Source: Avena insularis
Taxonomy: Eukaryota; Streptophyta; Magnoliopsida; Poales; Poaceae
Direction of reading: 5' to 3'
Assembly (NCBI GenBank): GCA_023614405.1
Contig: CM042684.1
Coordinates: 468,543,650-468,607,649 of the forward strand
DNA length: 64,000 bases
Of this stretch, positions 1 to 10,408 are shown piece by piece (position 1 is the first letter of the stretch; each line of letters opens with the position of its first letter). Under the pieces are notes generated by a model. The model worked only from the letters and a program-made list of their open reading frames with translations, did not search any database and was not told the origin of the DNA. The position numbers were made by a program, and so were the translations under genes.

Positions 1-35
1 AAGACCTCAAGCGCCTGCTATCCACTTCGCCAGTA

Positions 36-960
36 TTGGTGACCCCACGAGAAAGGGAACCATTGTTGCTGTATATCTCTACCACCAACCAAGTGGTCAG
101 CACAGTGCTCATCGTCGAACGAGCCGAGGAAAACAAGGTCCACGGGGTACAGCGCCCAGTCTACTACCTCAGCGAGGTCCTCACGCCAGCAAAACAGCGC
201 TACCCGCACTACCAGAAGCTGGCGTACGGCGTCTTCATGACCGCCCAACGACTGCACCACTACTTCTAGGAACACCCAATCGTGGTGGTCAATGACGCCC
301 CGCTGGGGCATATCCGCAATAACCCCGACGCCATGGGACGAGTCGCGCTTTGGGGAATCGAATTGTCTCCACGGGACATTACATACGAAAAGCGCGATGC
401 AATCAAGTCGTAAGTTCTTCCTGACTTCCTCGTGCACTGGATGGAGAACCAGCTCCCCGAAAAACCAGATATGCCCTACCTCTGGACAATGCACTTCGAT
501 GGATCCAAGCGGAAGGACGGAGCAGGTGCAGGTGTCATACTAACATCGCCCCAAGGGGACAAGCTAAAGTACATCCTGCGAATGCAGTTCATCGCCTCCA
601 ACAACGAAGCTGAATACGAGGCCCTGCTACACGGGATGAGGATGGCAAAAGCCTGCGGCGCCATAAGGCTCATTATATACGGTGACTCCAAGTTAGTCGT
701 CAACCAAACAATGCATGAGTGCGACGCACTGAATGACAACATGATCGCCTACGCGACCTCTACGACACACTCGATGGGGACTTCGACGACTGCAAGCTGC
801 GACACGTAGGCCGCGAAAGCACTGAAGAGGCGGACACACTCGCCAACATAGGCTCTACCTGCGCCCCCATACCACCTGGGGTATTTCTCGAGCGCATCTG
901 CGAATGCTCCATCAAGCCAAATGCAGCAGAGAAGAAAACAAGCGCAGCAACAGGCTCGGG
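36..960 (+). pseudogene. Degenerate RT tail and RNase H (pol of element A1)
   Basis: The first segment (36-269) carries the RNase-H-like tail of a Ty3/gypsy reverse transcriptase, with the family signatures RPVYYLSEVL and PHYQKLAYGVF, and stops at TAG after HYF. In the same frame beyond that stop the protein continues (GRVALWGIELSPRDITYEKR) up to another stop near 408. RNase H proper begins near 480 with the HFDGSKRKDGAGAGV block and the SNNEAEYEALLHGMRMA block. A frameshift near 750 moves the tail (HVGRESTEEADTLANIG) to another frame. The polypeptide cannot be made intact. The Tat assignment rests on the RNase H and integrase style and on the downstream antisense gene. Confidence 0.85.
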
Positions 961-964
961 GGCT

Positions 965-2256
965 ATGCCACCCAATGAGCCAATGGCACTCGACGATCTA
1001 GAGCTAGATACAGGACTCGAAGGACCAATGAGCGTCATGATGATCGAATCATCCTGGACTCAGCCGTACATCACGTACATCCTTAGCAAAAGGCTACCGG
1101 ACGATCCGACTGATGCACGGCACATCACGCGGCGATCCAAGGCATTCGCTGTTATCAACGGCGAACTATACAAAGCGACATCACGGGAGTACTCGGTGAT
1201 GCGTCTCCTGACCGATGGAAGAGCTGTTCTCCTTGACATCCATGAGGAACTGCGGACACCATGGCTGGCAATCGCTCGTGGCCAAAGCTCTACGAGCCGG
1301 GTTCTACTGGCCTACGGCCATGCGTGACGCCAAGGACATCGTCCAGAAATGCAACGCGTGCCAGTGATTCGCGGACAAGCCACACGCACCTGGCGCAGAG
1401 CTCCGGCCAATTCCATTGGCCTAGCCCTTCGCGCAATGGGGACTCGACATGGTCGGCAAACTCCCCAAGTCCTCGCGAGGAGGCTACGTCTACCTCCTGG
1501 TTGCAGTCGACAAGTTCATCAAGTGGATAGAGGCCATGCTAGTGACCAATCAATCAGGGCAAAGCGCAGTCAAGTTCTTCGAGTCCATCGTCTTCCGCTT
1601 CGGAGTGCCACACAACATCATCACAGACAACGGAATGAACTTCACATCCAAGGAGTTCCAAAAATTCTGCGAGAATCTGGGGATCAACATCAGCTACGCC
1701 TCGGTAGCGCATCCATAGACCAACGGCCAGGTCGAAAAGGCGAACGGGCTCGTCTACGGCGGCATCAAGAAGCGACTCCTCCGGCCACTCGAACAAGTCG
1801 CGGGTTGCTGGCCAGACGAACTACAATCAGCACTCTGGAGCCTACGCACAACTCCAAACAGTGCTACAGGCTACACCCTATTCTTTATGGTGCACGGAGC
1901 TAAAGCGGTGCTACCCCGAGGTGATGCAGACAAAGCGTCGTGGTCGCCATTCGTGACGAGAGTCATCCCTTGCACTCGAAGACTCCGTCGACCTCCTTAA
2001 CGAGGCAAGGGAAATCGCTGTGGAAAGATCAACGATCTACCAGCAGAACCTGCGCAACTACCATAGTAGGAGGCTACGCCCCAGATCCTTCGTCGAAGGC
2101 GACCTGGTCCTACGACTGAAGCAGCAAGGACATATCAAGCTCGATTCCCCCTGGGAGGGACCATACATGATTACCGAAGTAATCCTAGGTGGTGCCTATC
2201 GCCTTCAAGATTTAGAGATAGGAGTCGCATACTCCAACCCCTGGAACATCGCGTAG
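965..2256 (+). pseudogene. Degenerate integrase (pol of element A1)
   Basis: Pieces of a Ty3/gypsy integrase in order. The zinc-binding part is split between frames near 1260-1350 (DIHEELR, then QKCNACQ). The catalytic core at 1449-1718 carries LVAVDKFIKWIEA, IITDNGMNF and SVAHP. A TAG at about 1716 interrupts the core just before the TNGQVEKANG glutamate block. The C-terminal domain (2020-2256) has IYQQNLRNYHSRRLRPRSF and GDLVLRLKQQG, the usual end of a Tat integrase. Several stops and frameshifts make it non-functional. The spacing of motifs is otherwise normal, so decay is by point changes and small indels rather than large deletion. Confidence 0.88.
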
Positions 2257-2714
2257 TTGCGATGCTTCTACCCTTAGTCATTTTTTACTTTTACATTGCA
2301 AATAAGGCCACTCAGCCAAGGCTACTTAGCCACACAGTGTACTTCATACTGTCTCATGAATAAATAAAGCTAAGTGCCCCAAAACTCTGTGCTCTCCTTT
2401 ATTTTTCCGCAACTTATCCATTCGGGGGCTGCGCCACCCTATACACATCTGTTCTATGAACGAAAACGTGATATCCTGAGTAGCTGGCACATTAATCAAA
2501 ACCCCTGACACACATCAACCCAGTTGCAACGCACCTGGCAGGTTGACAAGGGACTGAGATAAGCGCATGGCCAGGCTAACGAAAAGGAGTCGCATAGTGC
2601 AACGCACTCACACGCTAACAAGCTCTTTATACATAATCAAGAATCAATTATACACAACGTATATACGAACTTTACAACATTGGTACACTTGTGTGCAGGA
2701 TACAAACTAAGCTA
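2257..2714 (+). other. Spacer between convergent pol and antisense gene (A1)
   Basis: About 460 bp without a credible gene, lying between the end of integrase on the + strand and the end of the antisense gene on the - strand. An AATAAA at about 2359 could serve as a poly(A) signal for the + transcript, but nothing else is evident. Confidence 0.5.
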
Positions 2715-5700
2715 CTACTGCAACAAAAGAACGTTGGTTTGCTCCTCGAAGAAGTCGACGATCTCCTCCGCTGGGCGATCCACCGCCTGATAGTGCGGCA
2801 CCATATTCCAAGTAGAACCCGCTAGTGGCGCAGGTGGCCCAGCCGCAATTGCCGCAACGTCTACATCAGGCCTATGCAGTCGCACCAGCGACGGAGCGGC
2901 CTTGGCACCAGCCACCAACTGCTGCCTTACACACTCGCGAACCGCAGCTAGGTCTTGGAACTTGGCAAGGAGGGCCAGCAGGCTCTATGGAGCAACATCT
3001 AGCAGAAACATCGTCCGATAAATGTTCTTCAAGCATGACTGCGACTTCTTCAGGAAGTGCAGCACTCGCGACGCACGATCCTGCAGGGTCGCCAGTGCGA
3101 TTGCATGATCATGATCCACCCAGAAGTATCCACTCTCTTGAAGCTGCTCCTGAGTCAAGTCATGCATGCAAAGGGCAATCCTATCCTTCTGATCCCACAG
3201 ATGGCGCGCGCTGACAACTATACAAAGCAAAGACGGGAGTGTGAGGATAGCACACCATTGCGAGTGACTACAAGGAAAAGATAAGAGTAAGCAAACTAAC
3301 ACTTAAATTGGTCGCCCAGCTGCGTCATCTCCCCCATTAGATACTGTTCTCGGGCGGTGGCCTTCTCTGCCTTTGACTTCCATACATACGCGTTACCACG
3401 GAGCACAGGCAATTCACGCTCCAACTGCTTCACGCGATCACGCAGTCGCGAGAGCAGAGACAGCTCATCCACCCTCGAGCGCGGCGGTGCCAAAGTATCA
3501 TCAACGGGCGGCGAATCTTGAGGTTCCCTCAAAGGATCACTTGATGTGCCCTACCACAAGCCAAGCAAGAAGCACTAAGAAGATCAAATCGACACACAGA
3601 CAAAAGATTCGAGTGTATTCAAGATTAGCAAAAGTATCAGCAGATACACTTGCCAAAAGGCATGTTCTTGACAAAAGACATAAACTAAGCAACTATTACA
3701 AAGCTACTGAGGAGCAACTGTCTTCTTCGACTTAGACGGCTTCGGGGCCCTCATCGAGTCCGTGGCGGTATCAGAAGCCACTGACTTTCCGCCAGCCCCT
3801 GACGCCGCAGCCTTTGCCGCCTTCTTGGCCCGCTGCAGCTCCTCAGAGTACTTTGCAACTGTGTTAATCAGTTGCGGCCCATACTTTCCACAGGTAGTCG
3901 TGAAGGGAGCAAAGACTACCTGCTGGCCATCCGCGCTAACGGGCATCCCCCGTAAGACCGTTGCAAGATCAACTTCGACTCCATGGGCCTGCACCATAGC
4001 GAGTGACATTGACGCGCCAGCCGCATGGTGCGAGTTCTAAAAGCTTGAAGGGACACCCCCGGCGAGAGACTCCACCAGCTCGTCCATGTTCTCGATTAGC
4101 TCAGCCTTGGGCATCAGCTCCTCCTAGAGGCGACTGAGCACACCCTTGGCTTTGGAGAGCATATCTTGAATGGCGGCGCTGCGGTCCTCGACTGCTGAAA
4201 GCGCACCCGCCAAGGCATCGTCACGACGGAGGGCCTGAGGGTCGAAGCTCAAATCGCCAACATCTGTACATAAACCCACACATGGGCACGAAAAGTCAGC
4301 ACCAACGACAAAATCAAACAAAGAATGATAATGATACCCAAGCAAAGTACCTGAGAGGGCCTTGGCAATCGAGAAAAGCTGTTCTTCGAACAACTTCTCC
4401 CTAGCTACAATGGAGGCACGCAGGTCCTCTTCGCGCTTCTGTGCCTCATCACGCGCCGCGATTGCCTCATCGCGGCTCTTCACAGCGGCGGCGAGCATCT
4501 TTTCCATGATGGCGGCGTTGCGCAGAAGGGAATTATGTTCAGCTACAAGAACAAAACAAAAGGGACTGATTATCAGTCGACTACATGATAACGATGCAGA
4601 AGAAGGAGAAGTGAAGAGCACTTACTTTCTACCACGCGATGGCGCGAATCCAGCATTGCATGCTGGCGGCCCATCGCAAGCACCTGCTCCGCCAAGTGAG
4701 CGGCTTCTTTCACAAGGAGCTATCGCAAAAGGAAAAACAACAAAGGATCATCAGAAGCAATAGATAACATTGACTGCAACATCAAAAGAAGAAATCCTAC
4801 ACTTACATGATCCTCCAATGACTCCAAAGTCGATTGGTGTGCAGTCATCCGGGCAACCATCCGATGCTCCCCATCATGCGGAGAGCTGGAAGAGTTATGC
4901 CTGGAGTGGGCCGCCAATGGAGGAGAAGGAGCACGCTCGACCTCTTTCTTGGCCCTTGAGGTTGCGAATCCCGATTCTTTCAAAAATTGGACATCGCCAG
5001 AAGATGACGATGCCTGCTGACTGCAAGACAAAACCAACATCAAGAAAAGGCAAATCCAATGAAGAATCACAAAGGAAAACTCGAATACTTACCAATCAAA
5101 CTTATCAAAGTCAAAGGTTGGCTCCCCCGACTCTGACGAGGACTCCTTTGGCAGTCGCATCTTCTTGCGAGAAGATGGCGCCACGGCACTCACATGAATG
5201 GCAGGGATTGGCGACTCCGCACCAACGCCTGCACCTTTCGGAGTCAAAGGAGAAGACGCATCGGAATCCTCGCTGCACGAACGCTTGTGAGTATCCGGAC
5301 TACCCGACTCGGGGGCTTCCTCCTCCACATCAGATGGGACGGTCAACTCCGACTCGTCCTCTTCCAACGCTTCACGAGGAATAACCCCCTCAGGAAGAGT
5401 GGGCATACAGGGTGACACAGCCCAATCCTGCATATAGACCACAATTTAGCAAAAAGCAAAGAAACAGCAAAAAGGCAATCAACAAACTAAGCTACTACGT
5501 AGCACAATTATACCTCAGGAGGAGGATTCGCATCATCGAACGGAGGAACGACTGGTTCACTGGGGAGCACATCCTTGACGGTGTACTTGGTGACCAGTCG
5601 AACCCTTTTGTCTACCTCACTCGCGGACATGCCATCGGCAAACACGCGAGTAACATCGTCAGCGCCAGCCCACTAAAAGATGGGGTGGACTCTGTCCTGC

Positions 5701-6532
5701 AGGGGCTGGACGCAACGGCATAGCCACGTACGAATGAGGGTTAAGCCTCCCTCCTCTTTGCCTATGCGACTCTCGAGGTCGTAGACGCGCTCGTACAACA
5801 CATCTGTCTCCGTGGACTCGCCGGACATGACCACATTCTTCCAGGAGCACCTCCTCTGGCACGGTGTCACGGGGTCGAAGGGTGCGAGTCCGAAGTGTTC
5901 TCCGTCAGCCTTCTCATCACAGACATAGAACCACTTGTCCCTCCACCCTTGGACGGACATCGCCAGCTTGATGTCGAAGTATGTGGCGGATGGATTGACG
6001 TGGATTCCGCAGCCTCCTACATCGTAGTCTACGGAGCCAGACGCCGATTGACGCTTCAACTTAAAGAGGCGCTTGAAGAGGGCGAAATGCGGCTCGATTA
6101 CGAGCCAACACCCGCAAAGGGTGATGTAGCAAGCTACGTGGAGGATGGAATTGGGGGACAACTGATGGAGCTGGAGCCCGTAGAAACAAAGAAGGCCCCT
6201 GAAGAAAGGATGCAGGGGCAACGAGAGGCCACGAATGATGAACGCTAGGAACATCACTCAAAAACCGGTAGGAGGAGAGGGGATTACCTCGCCGCCAGGA
6301 CGTGCGCGTCGGCGACTGCGGCGGACAACACTCTGTCTTGGCGAAGAAGATGAAGATCTGAGGACTTGATCACAGATGGACGCCACGAGTCATTCGTGAC
6401 GTAGGTGCCCGTGCCCTTCTTCTTCCCGCCGCCAGCGGTGCTGGTGCCCGCAGCGGCGGAGCCGCCCTTCTTCTTCATCACAGCAGCGGCAACAGCGGAA
6501 TCGGCCGCAGCACCTCCTTTCTTCTTCCCCAT
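2715..6532 (-). pseudogene. Spliced antisense gene of element A1 (Transposase_28-like N-terminus)
   Basis: A multi-exon gene opposite to gag-pol. Exon 1 (6532 to 5514) begins MGKKKGG, has an Ala/Gly/Lys-rich head and then a domain with FLAFIIRGLSLPLHPFFRG and YGLQLHQLSPNSILH, resembling the Pfam 'putative gypsy type transposon' family. Exon 2 (5427 to 5093) is acidic and serine-rich. Exon 3 (5020 to 4807) carries GDVQFLKESGF. Introns have GT...AG ends (gtataa, gtaagt, gtaagt donors). Further - strand coding pieces follow: a helical, probably coiled-coil part (about 4621-4124, SRDEAIAARDEAQKREEDL), another at 3532-3296, and a C-terminal part (3302-2715). Exon 1 is one base shorter than the A3 copy and is frameshifted between about 6284 and 6257. 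The function is unknown. Additional antisense ORFs are known in Tat-clade elements such as Grande. Confidence 0.75.
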
Positions 6533-7020
6533 TACGTGGCGGCGATGCGACCGGAGGAAGTAGCTGGGAAATGTGCGGAGCTGGTCCAGTGCCGCGGAGG
6601 GAAAAGAGCACAGAGAAACCAGAGGAGCAGCGGCAATGGCGATGAAGGCAAAGGATGAATGGAAATAGATGTGAAATTTACCGTTGCAGCGTCACTACTT
6701 AACCCCTGGAAGATGCAATCCAACGGCTTAGAAAAACCCTACCAGACGTGTGGCATTCATCGTGCTCGACACGTGGAGGAGCTGAAACGCGAACCGTCCC
6801 CCACTACTCCCATTACGCGCGGAAATCAAGGATATGCAGTTAAAATAAAGATTACACACGCCCGGTCAAATCAGAGTCAGGGAGTAGGACCCACCGCTCG
6901 TCACGTCCGTCAAACTCGCTCACGCGGGCAACCGAGGTCATGAAATCGTCAGCACTGACGTCATCAAAAACTACGCAGTAGAAGACTTCGACTACTTTAG
7001 TCCTCGGTCGAGTCTTCGAC

Positions 7021-7310
7021 TCCACCAAGCACTCGGGGGGCTACTCCCATAGGGAGCGTTGTCGCGCACCCTACGATTTTTTCTTTTTTCTTTTACAGGA
7101 ACATGAACAATCAAAGCAAAACCCAATCACTCGAGACATGGTTCGACTATGGACATGGGTTACTCCCATAGGGAGCGCCGAAAGCAAATTTGACAGAAAC
7201 AAGCAAACAAAAGACGACAGTAGTCGCAAAAGTTCTTTAGTCCCTGCCTGAGTCTTCGACTCAACCAGGCACTCGAGGGATACTCCCATAGGGAGCACTG
7301 GTCGCGCACC
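7021..7310 (+). repeat. Polypurine-tract-like repeats with a short stem, upstream of the LTR (A1)
   Basis: Three imperfect repeats roughly 115-125 bp apart. Each ends in a block close to ACTCGGGGGCTACTCCCATA followed by GGGAGCG. The CTCCC-ATA-GGGAG part can form a hairpin with 5-bp arms. The first and third copies are preceded by GAGTCTTCGACTC and followed by TCGCGCACCCTA; the middle copy is more diverged. The same arrangement occurs in A2 (about 17590-17890) and, reversed, in A3 (about 44450-44740). The GGGGGCTAC part mimics the true polypurine tract just before the LTR. Confidence 0.75.
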
Positions 7311-7847
7311 CTATGATTATCTGTACAAAGTACTGTGTGTTGATAACATCCACACTCGAAGTTTATGGCGACACCGCCTCATAATTTTTCCCTACAAAGA
7401 GACTGCGTCTCCTAGGTCACCCGAATCGTCTCCGCGATGATAAAATTCAGATGCCGCGCTTACAACATGAAGATAAGACCTGAATAAGGCCTGGCAATGC
7501 ATTAGATGCGCACTACCAGAAATATATCCGTCCCTATAGGTACGATGAGCATGCCTTGACGGACGCACCGAGTGCTCACACCCATATACTGCAATTCGAC
7601 TCCTGTAAGACCTCCACGGCTTGCGTCGAATTACACCAACACTTTTCCGGATTCGAGTCTGGGGACTCGAGTTCGAGTAGATGGCGTTGTTTTACCCTAA
7701 GGTAGTTAACTGATACCGGTACATCGGTTAAATCAGGCACGCACATCAACGATCCCTATGACATAAAAAGAGCAGTCGAAAAACATACGCAGTCATACAC
7801 TCGAAGACTTCATAAAGTCTCTAGTCAAATCTGCGATTCCACTGGAC

Positions 7848-7860
7848 ACTCGGGGGATAC
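7848..7860 (+). promoter_or_regulatory. Polypurine tract of A1 (plus-strand priming site)
   Basis: ACTCGGGGGATAC lies immediately before the LTR start TGACATGGG. The same purine run precedes the LTR in A2 (before 18437) and, reversed, in A3 (43893-43904), which is how the LTR start was chosen. Confidence 0.75.
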
Positions 7861-8347
7861 TGACATGGGTATACCCTACAAGTACTCGAGCTTGGTGTAT
7901 ATGGCCTGAATACAGCGGGAGCCCACGGTGTCGCCAAGGCCCAAATGAAGAACTCGAGTAACCTACGGACTCTCGATTGCTTGAAGAACAAGAAGAAGCT
8001 AAAGATAGAAAGTTCAAAGGGCAAAACCCTAACATGTAACCGACTCGACCTGCTACCTCAGACCTAGCCTATCTATATAAAGGCTAGGAGGGGGGCAGCA
8101 AGGACACAGGCAACCCTAGTTTCCACAACCCTCGCCAGATTGCATCTACGCACCATTGTAATCCTCGATTCCTTTGATAATTCCACGAGCAGACAAGCAG
8201 GAGTAGGGACCTCTACGAGGCCTGAACCTGGGTAAATCTTCGAGTCCCCTATGTGCTTGTTTGCTAGCCGATAGATGTCTCCAGCGCTCCCTCCTTCTCG
8301 AAACCCAAGTCCATAACAATGGGCATTGATGAGTTAAACCCTCGTCA
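7861..8347 (+). repeat. LTR of element A1 (487 bp)
   Basis: Starts TGACATGGGTATACC directly after the polypurine tract and ends CTCGTCA. It matches the LTRs at 18437-18924 and, reversed, 43404-43892 over the whole length (487-489 bp). The 3' boundary is fixed by the A3 copy, where the LTR terminus (TGACGAG on the + strand) meets unrelated DNA. It contains a TATA box (8074-8081). Base 8348 begins internal sequence of another A copy, so this LTR is shared by A1 and A2. Confidence 0.85.
8074..8081 (+). promoter_or_regulatory. TATA box in the A-family LTR
   Basis: TATATAAA followed by GGCTAGGAGGGGGCAG, about 214 bp into the LTR. It is conserved at 18649-18656 in A2 and reversed near 43672-43679 in A3. 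It is the likely core promoter for the gag-pol transcript. Confidence 0.6.
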
Positions 8348-8532
8348 GCAGGTATCGGTGACTCTGCACCAACAGCCGCACCTTCCGAAGTCGAAGGAGA
8401 TGATGCATCCGAATCCTCGCTGCACGAACGCTTGTGAGTGTCTAGACCACTCGACTCGGGGGCTTCCTCCTCCACATCAGATGGGACGGTCGACTCCGAC
8501 TCGTCCTCTTCCAAGGCTTCACGAGGGATAAC
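8348..8532 (-). pseudogene. Antisense gene exon 2, distal part (A2)
   Basis: Read on the - strand it encodes the acidic, serine-rich stretch EDESESTVPSDVEEEAPES with the HKRSCSEDSDASS block, nearly the same as A1 exon 2 (5427-5093). It is cut off at 8348 by the A1 LTR and at 8532 by insertion of B1. The rest of exon 2 is at 15929-15973. Confidence 0.8.
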
Positions 8533-10149
8533 TGATACATTGCAAATGTATCTATAATTTTTGATGTTCCATGCTTGGTTTTATCCACTTTCTTGTGGTT
8601 TGTTCCAACTTTGGAGTACTTTTCATATGATTTCTTGGACTAACCTATTAACAAGAGACATAGTGCCAGCTACCTGTTTTCTGCTGTTTTTGGTTCCAGG
8701 AAAGTCAAAAAATGAATATTCTCAGAATTGGACGGGACAAAACCAAAGTGCCTATTTTTCTGGAAGTCATCAGATGTCAGAATACGAGACGGAGAGGGGC
8801 CAGAGGGCAGCCACACCACCTGGCCGCGTGGCCAGGCTTGGCCCGCGCCAGGGGGTGTTGTGGCCAGCCCAGGCACCCCCCTCGGCATCTCCTTCCGCCT
8901 ATATATTACCCTCGGGACGAAAACCCTAAGAGCCCGATCAAAAATCCACGAAAGAGTCTGTAGCCGCCATCATCTCCATCCCTAGATTGGGAGGGATCTA
9001 AAGCTCTTCCCGGCACCCTGCCGGAGAGGGGAATTCACCCTGGAGGCCTTCTTCATCACCATGCAAGCCTCCAGTGTGATGCGTGAGTAGTTCATCCTAG
9101 GACTACGGATCCATGTAGTAGCTAGATGGCTGGTTCTGCTCCTTCGTGCTTTCATGTTTAGATCTTGTGAGCTCCGTTCATGATCAAGATCATCTATTTG
9201 TAATTCTGCATGTTGTGTTTGCGGGGATCCGATGGATATTGAGATGCTATTTCAGATTGATTATTGATTCTATCATGTCTTTGTTATTTGTGATCTTGCA
9301 TGCTTTCCGTTGTTAGTAGCTATCTTGGCCAAGTAGATGCTAGCAACTCCAAGAGTTAGTATTTATGCTCGATAGTGGGTTCATGCCTCTAGTAACTGGG
9401 AAGTGATGTAAATCTCTAAGGTACTAGATGTCTTTGTTGCTACTAGGGAAAACAACAATCCTTTGTTCATAGAACAATTGTATTGTTTACTTTACACACA
9501 TTCGAAGCAATAATCTGTTGCTTGCAACTTAATACTTGGAGGGGTTCGATGATAACCTGAAGGTGCATTATTAGTCATAGATGCAGTTGGATGGCGGTCT
9601 ATGTATTATGTTGTAATGCCCAATCAAGTCTCAAAGGAGTCAAGATGATTAGTATATGCATGTATTGCTTTCTCGGTGTTTGTCAATTGCCCCGCTGTAA
9701 ATTGTTCACCTAGCATGTTATCTATATTAAGGAGAGCCACCTCTAGTGAACTATGGATCCCGGTCCTTGTCTTTTACATACAATCTACAATCTTTTACTG
9801 TTTTGTGTTTACTTTCTGCAAACTTTTACTTCTTTCCATTCGATACGTTTAATCCTTTGTTTTCAGCAAAACACGATGAGATTGACAACCTCATCGCAAG
9901 TTGGGGACAGAGTTATGTGGTTGTGTTGTGCAGGTCTCCACATTGCTACTAGCACCGGTAGTGCGCCCTGCCAAAGCTCAGCTAGTAACACCTTTGGGGT
10001 GTTTCCTTGCTCCTACTGGTTCGATTAAACCTTGGTTTCATAACTGAGGGAAACTTGCTGCTGTGCTCATCATACCTTCCTCTTGGGGTTCCCAACGAGC
10101 TCTACATCAACCACGCACCATCACTTTTTTGGGCACCATACAGCCATCA
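8533..10149 (+). repeat. 5' LTR of B1 (about 1.6 kb)
   Basis: Begins TGATACATTGCAAATG and ends AGCCATCA, matching the 3' LTR (14433-15928), the solo LTR at 32793-34344 and, reversed, the B2 LTR. A likely TATA box, TATATATTA, is at 8900-8908. Where the LTR ends is slightly ambiguous: a second GCCATCA occurs at about 10210-10216, nearer the primer-binding site. Confidence 0.88.
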
Positions 10150-10229
10150 TCAAATTTTTCATTTGCTGGTGGATCGAAGAAGAAGAAGAAACTCCCACGT
10201 CAACCACACGCCATCAAAAGGCATTTTTC

Positions 10230-10247
10230 TGGCGCCGTTGCTAGGGA
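10230..10247 (+). promoter_or_regulatory. Primer-binding site of B1 (tRNA-Asp type)
   Basis: TGGCGCCGTTGCTAGGGA is complementary to the 3' end of plant tRNA-Asp except for one base, as usual for Athila elements. It lies 80 bp after the apparent LTR end, an unusually long gap. Confidence 0.8.
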
Positions 10248-10408
10248 GTCAGGGACATCTTCACAAGGGGAGTCCCTGATAACCAATCTCTTTACTTTGT
10301 TATTTTTGTTTTGCTTACTTTCTTTTTGCTTTGTTTGCTTGTTTCTTATTCAAAAACACAAAAAAATTAGTTTTACTAGTTTGCTTTCTTATTTGAAAAC
10401 CCAAAAAA

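Larger units (their letters stand above)
1..8347 (+). mobile_element. Tat-lineage Ty3/gypsy retrotransposon A1 (5' part outside window)
   Basis: Degenerate long Tat-lineage element. The order along the + strand is the end of pol (RT tail, RNase H, integrase), a spacer, a long antisense gene on the - strand, a 3' untranslated zone with polypurine-like repeats, a polypurine tract and an LTR ending in CTCGTCA. The 5' LTR, gag and most of RT would lie left of base 1. The pol-then-antisense-gene-then-LTR order matches the complete element C at 44969-59046, which supports treating this as one element. It is followed directly by a second copy of its own 3' third (A2) rather than by host DNA. Confidence 0.85.
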
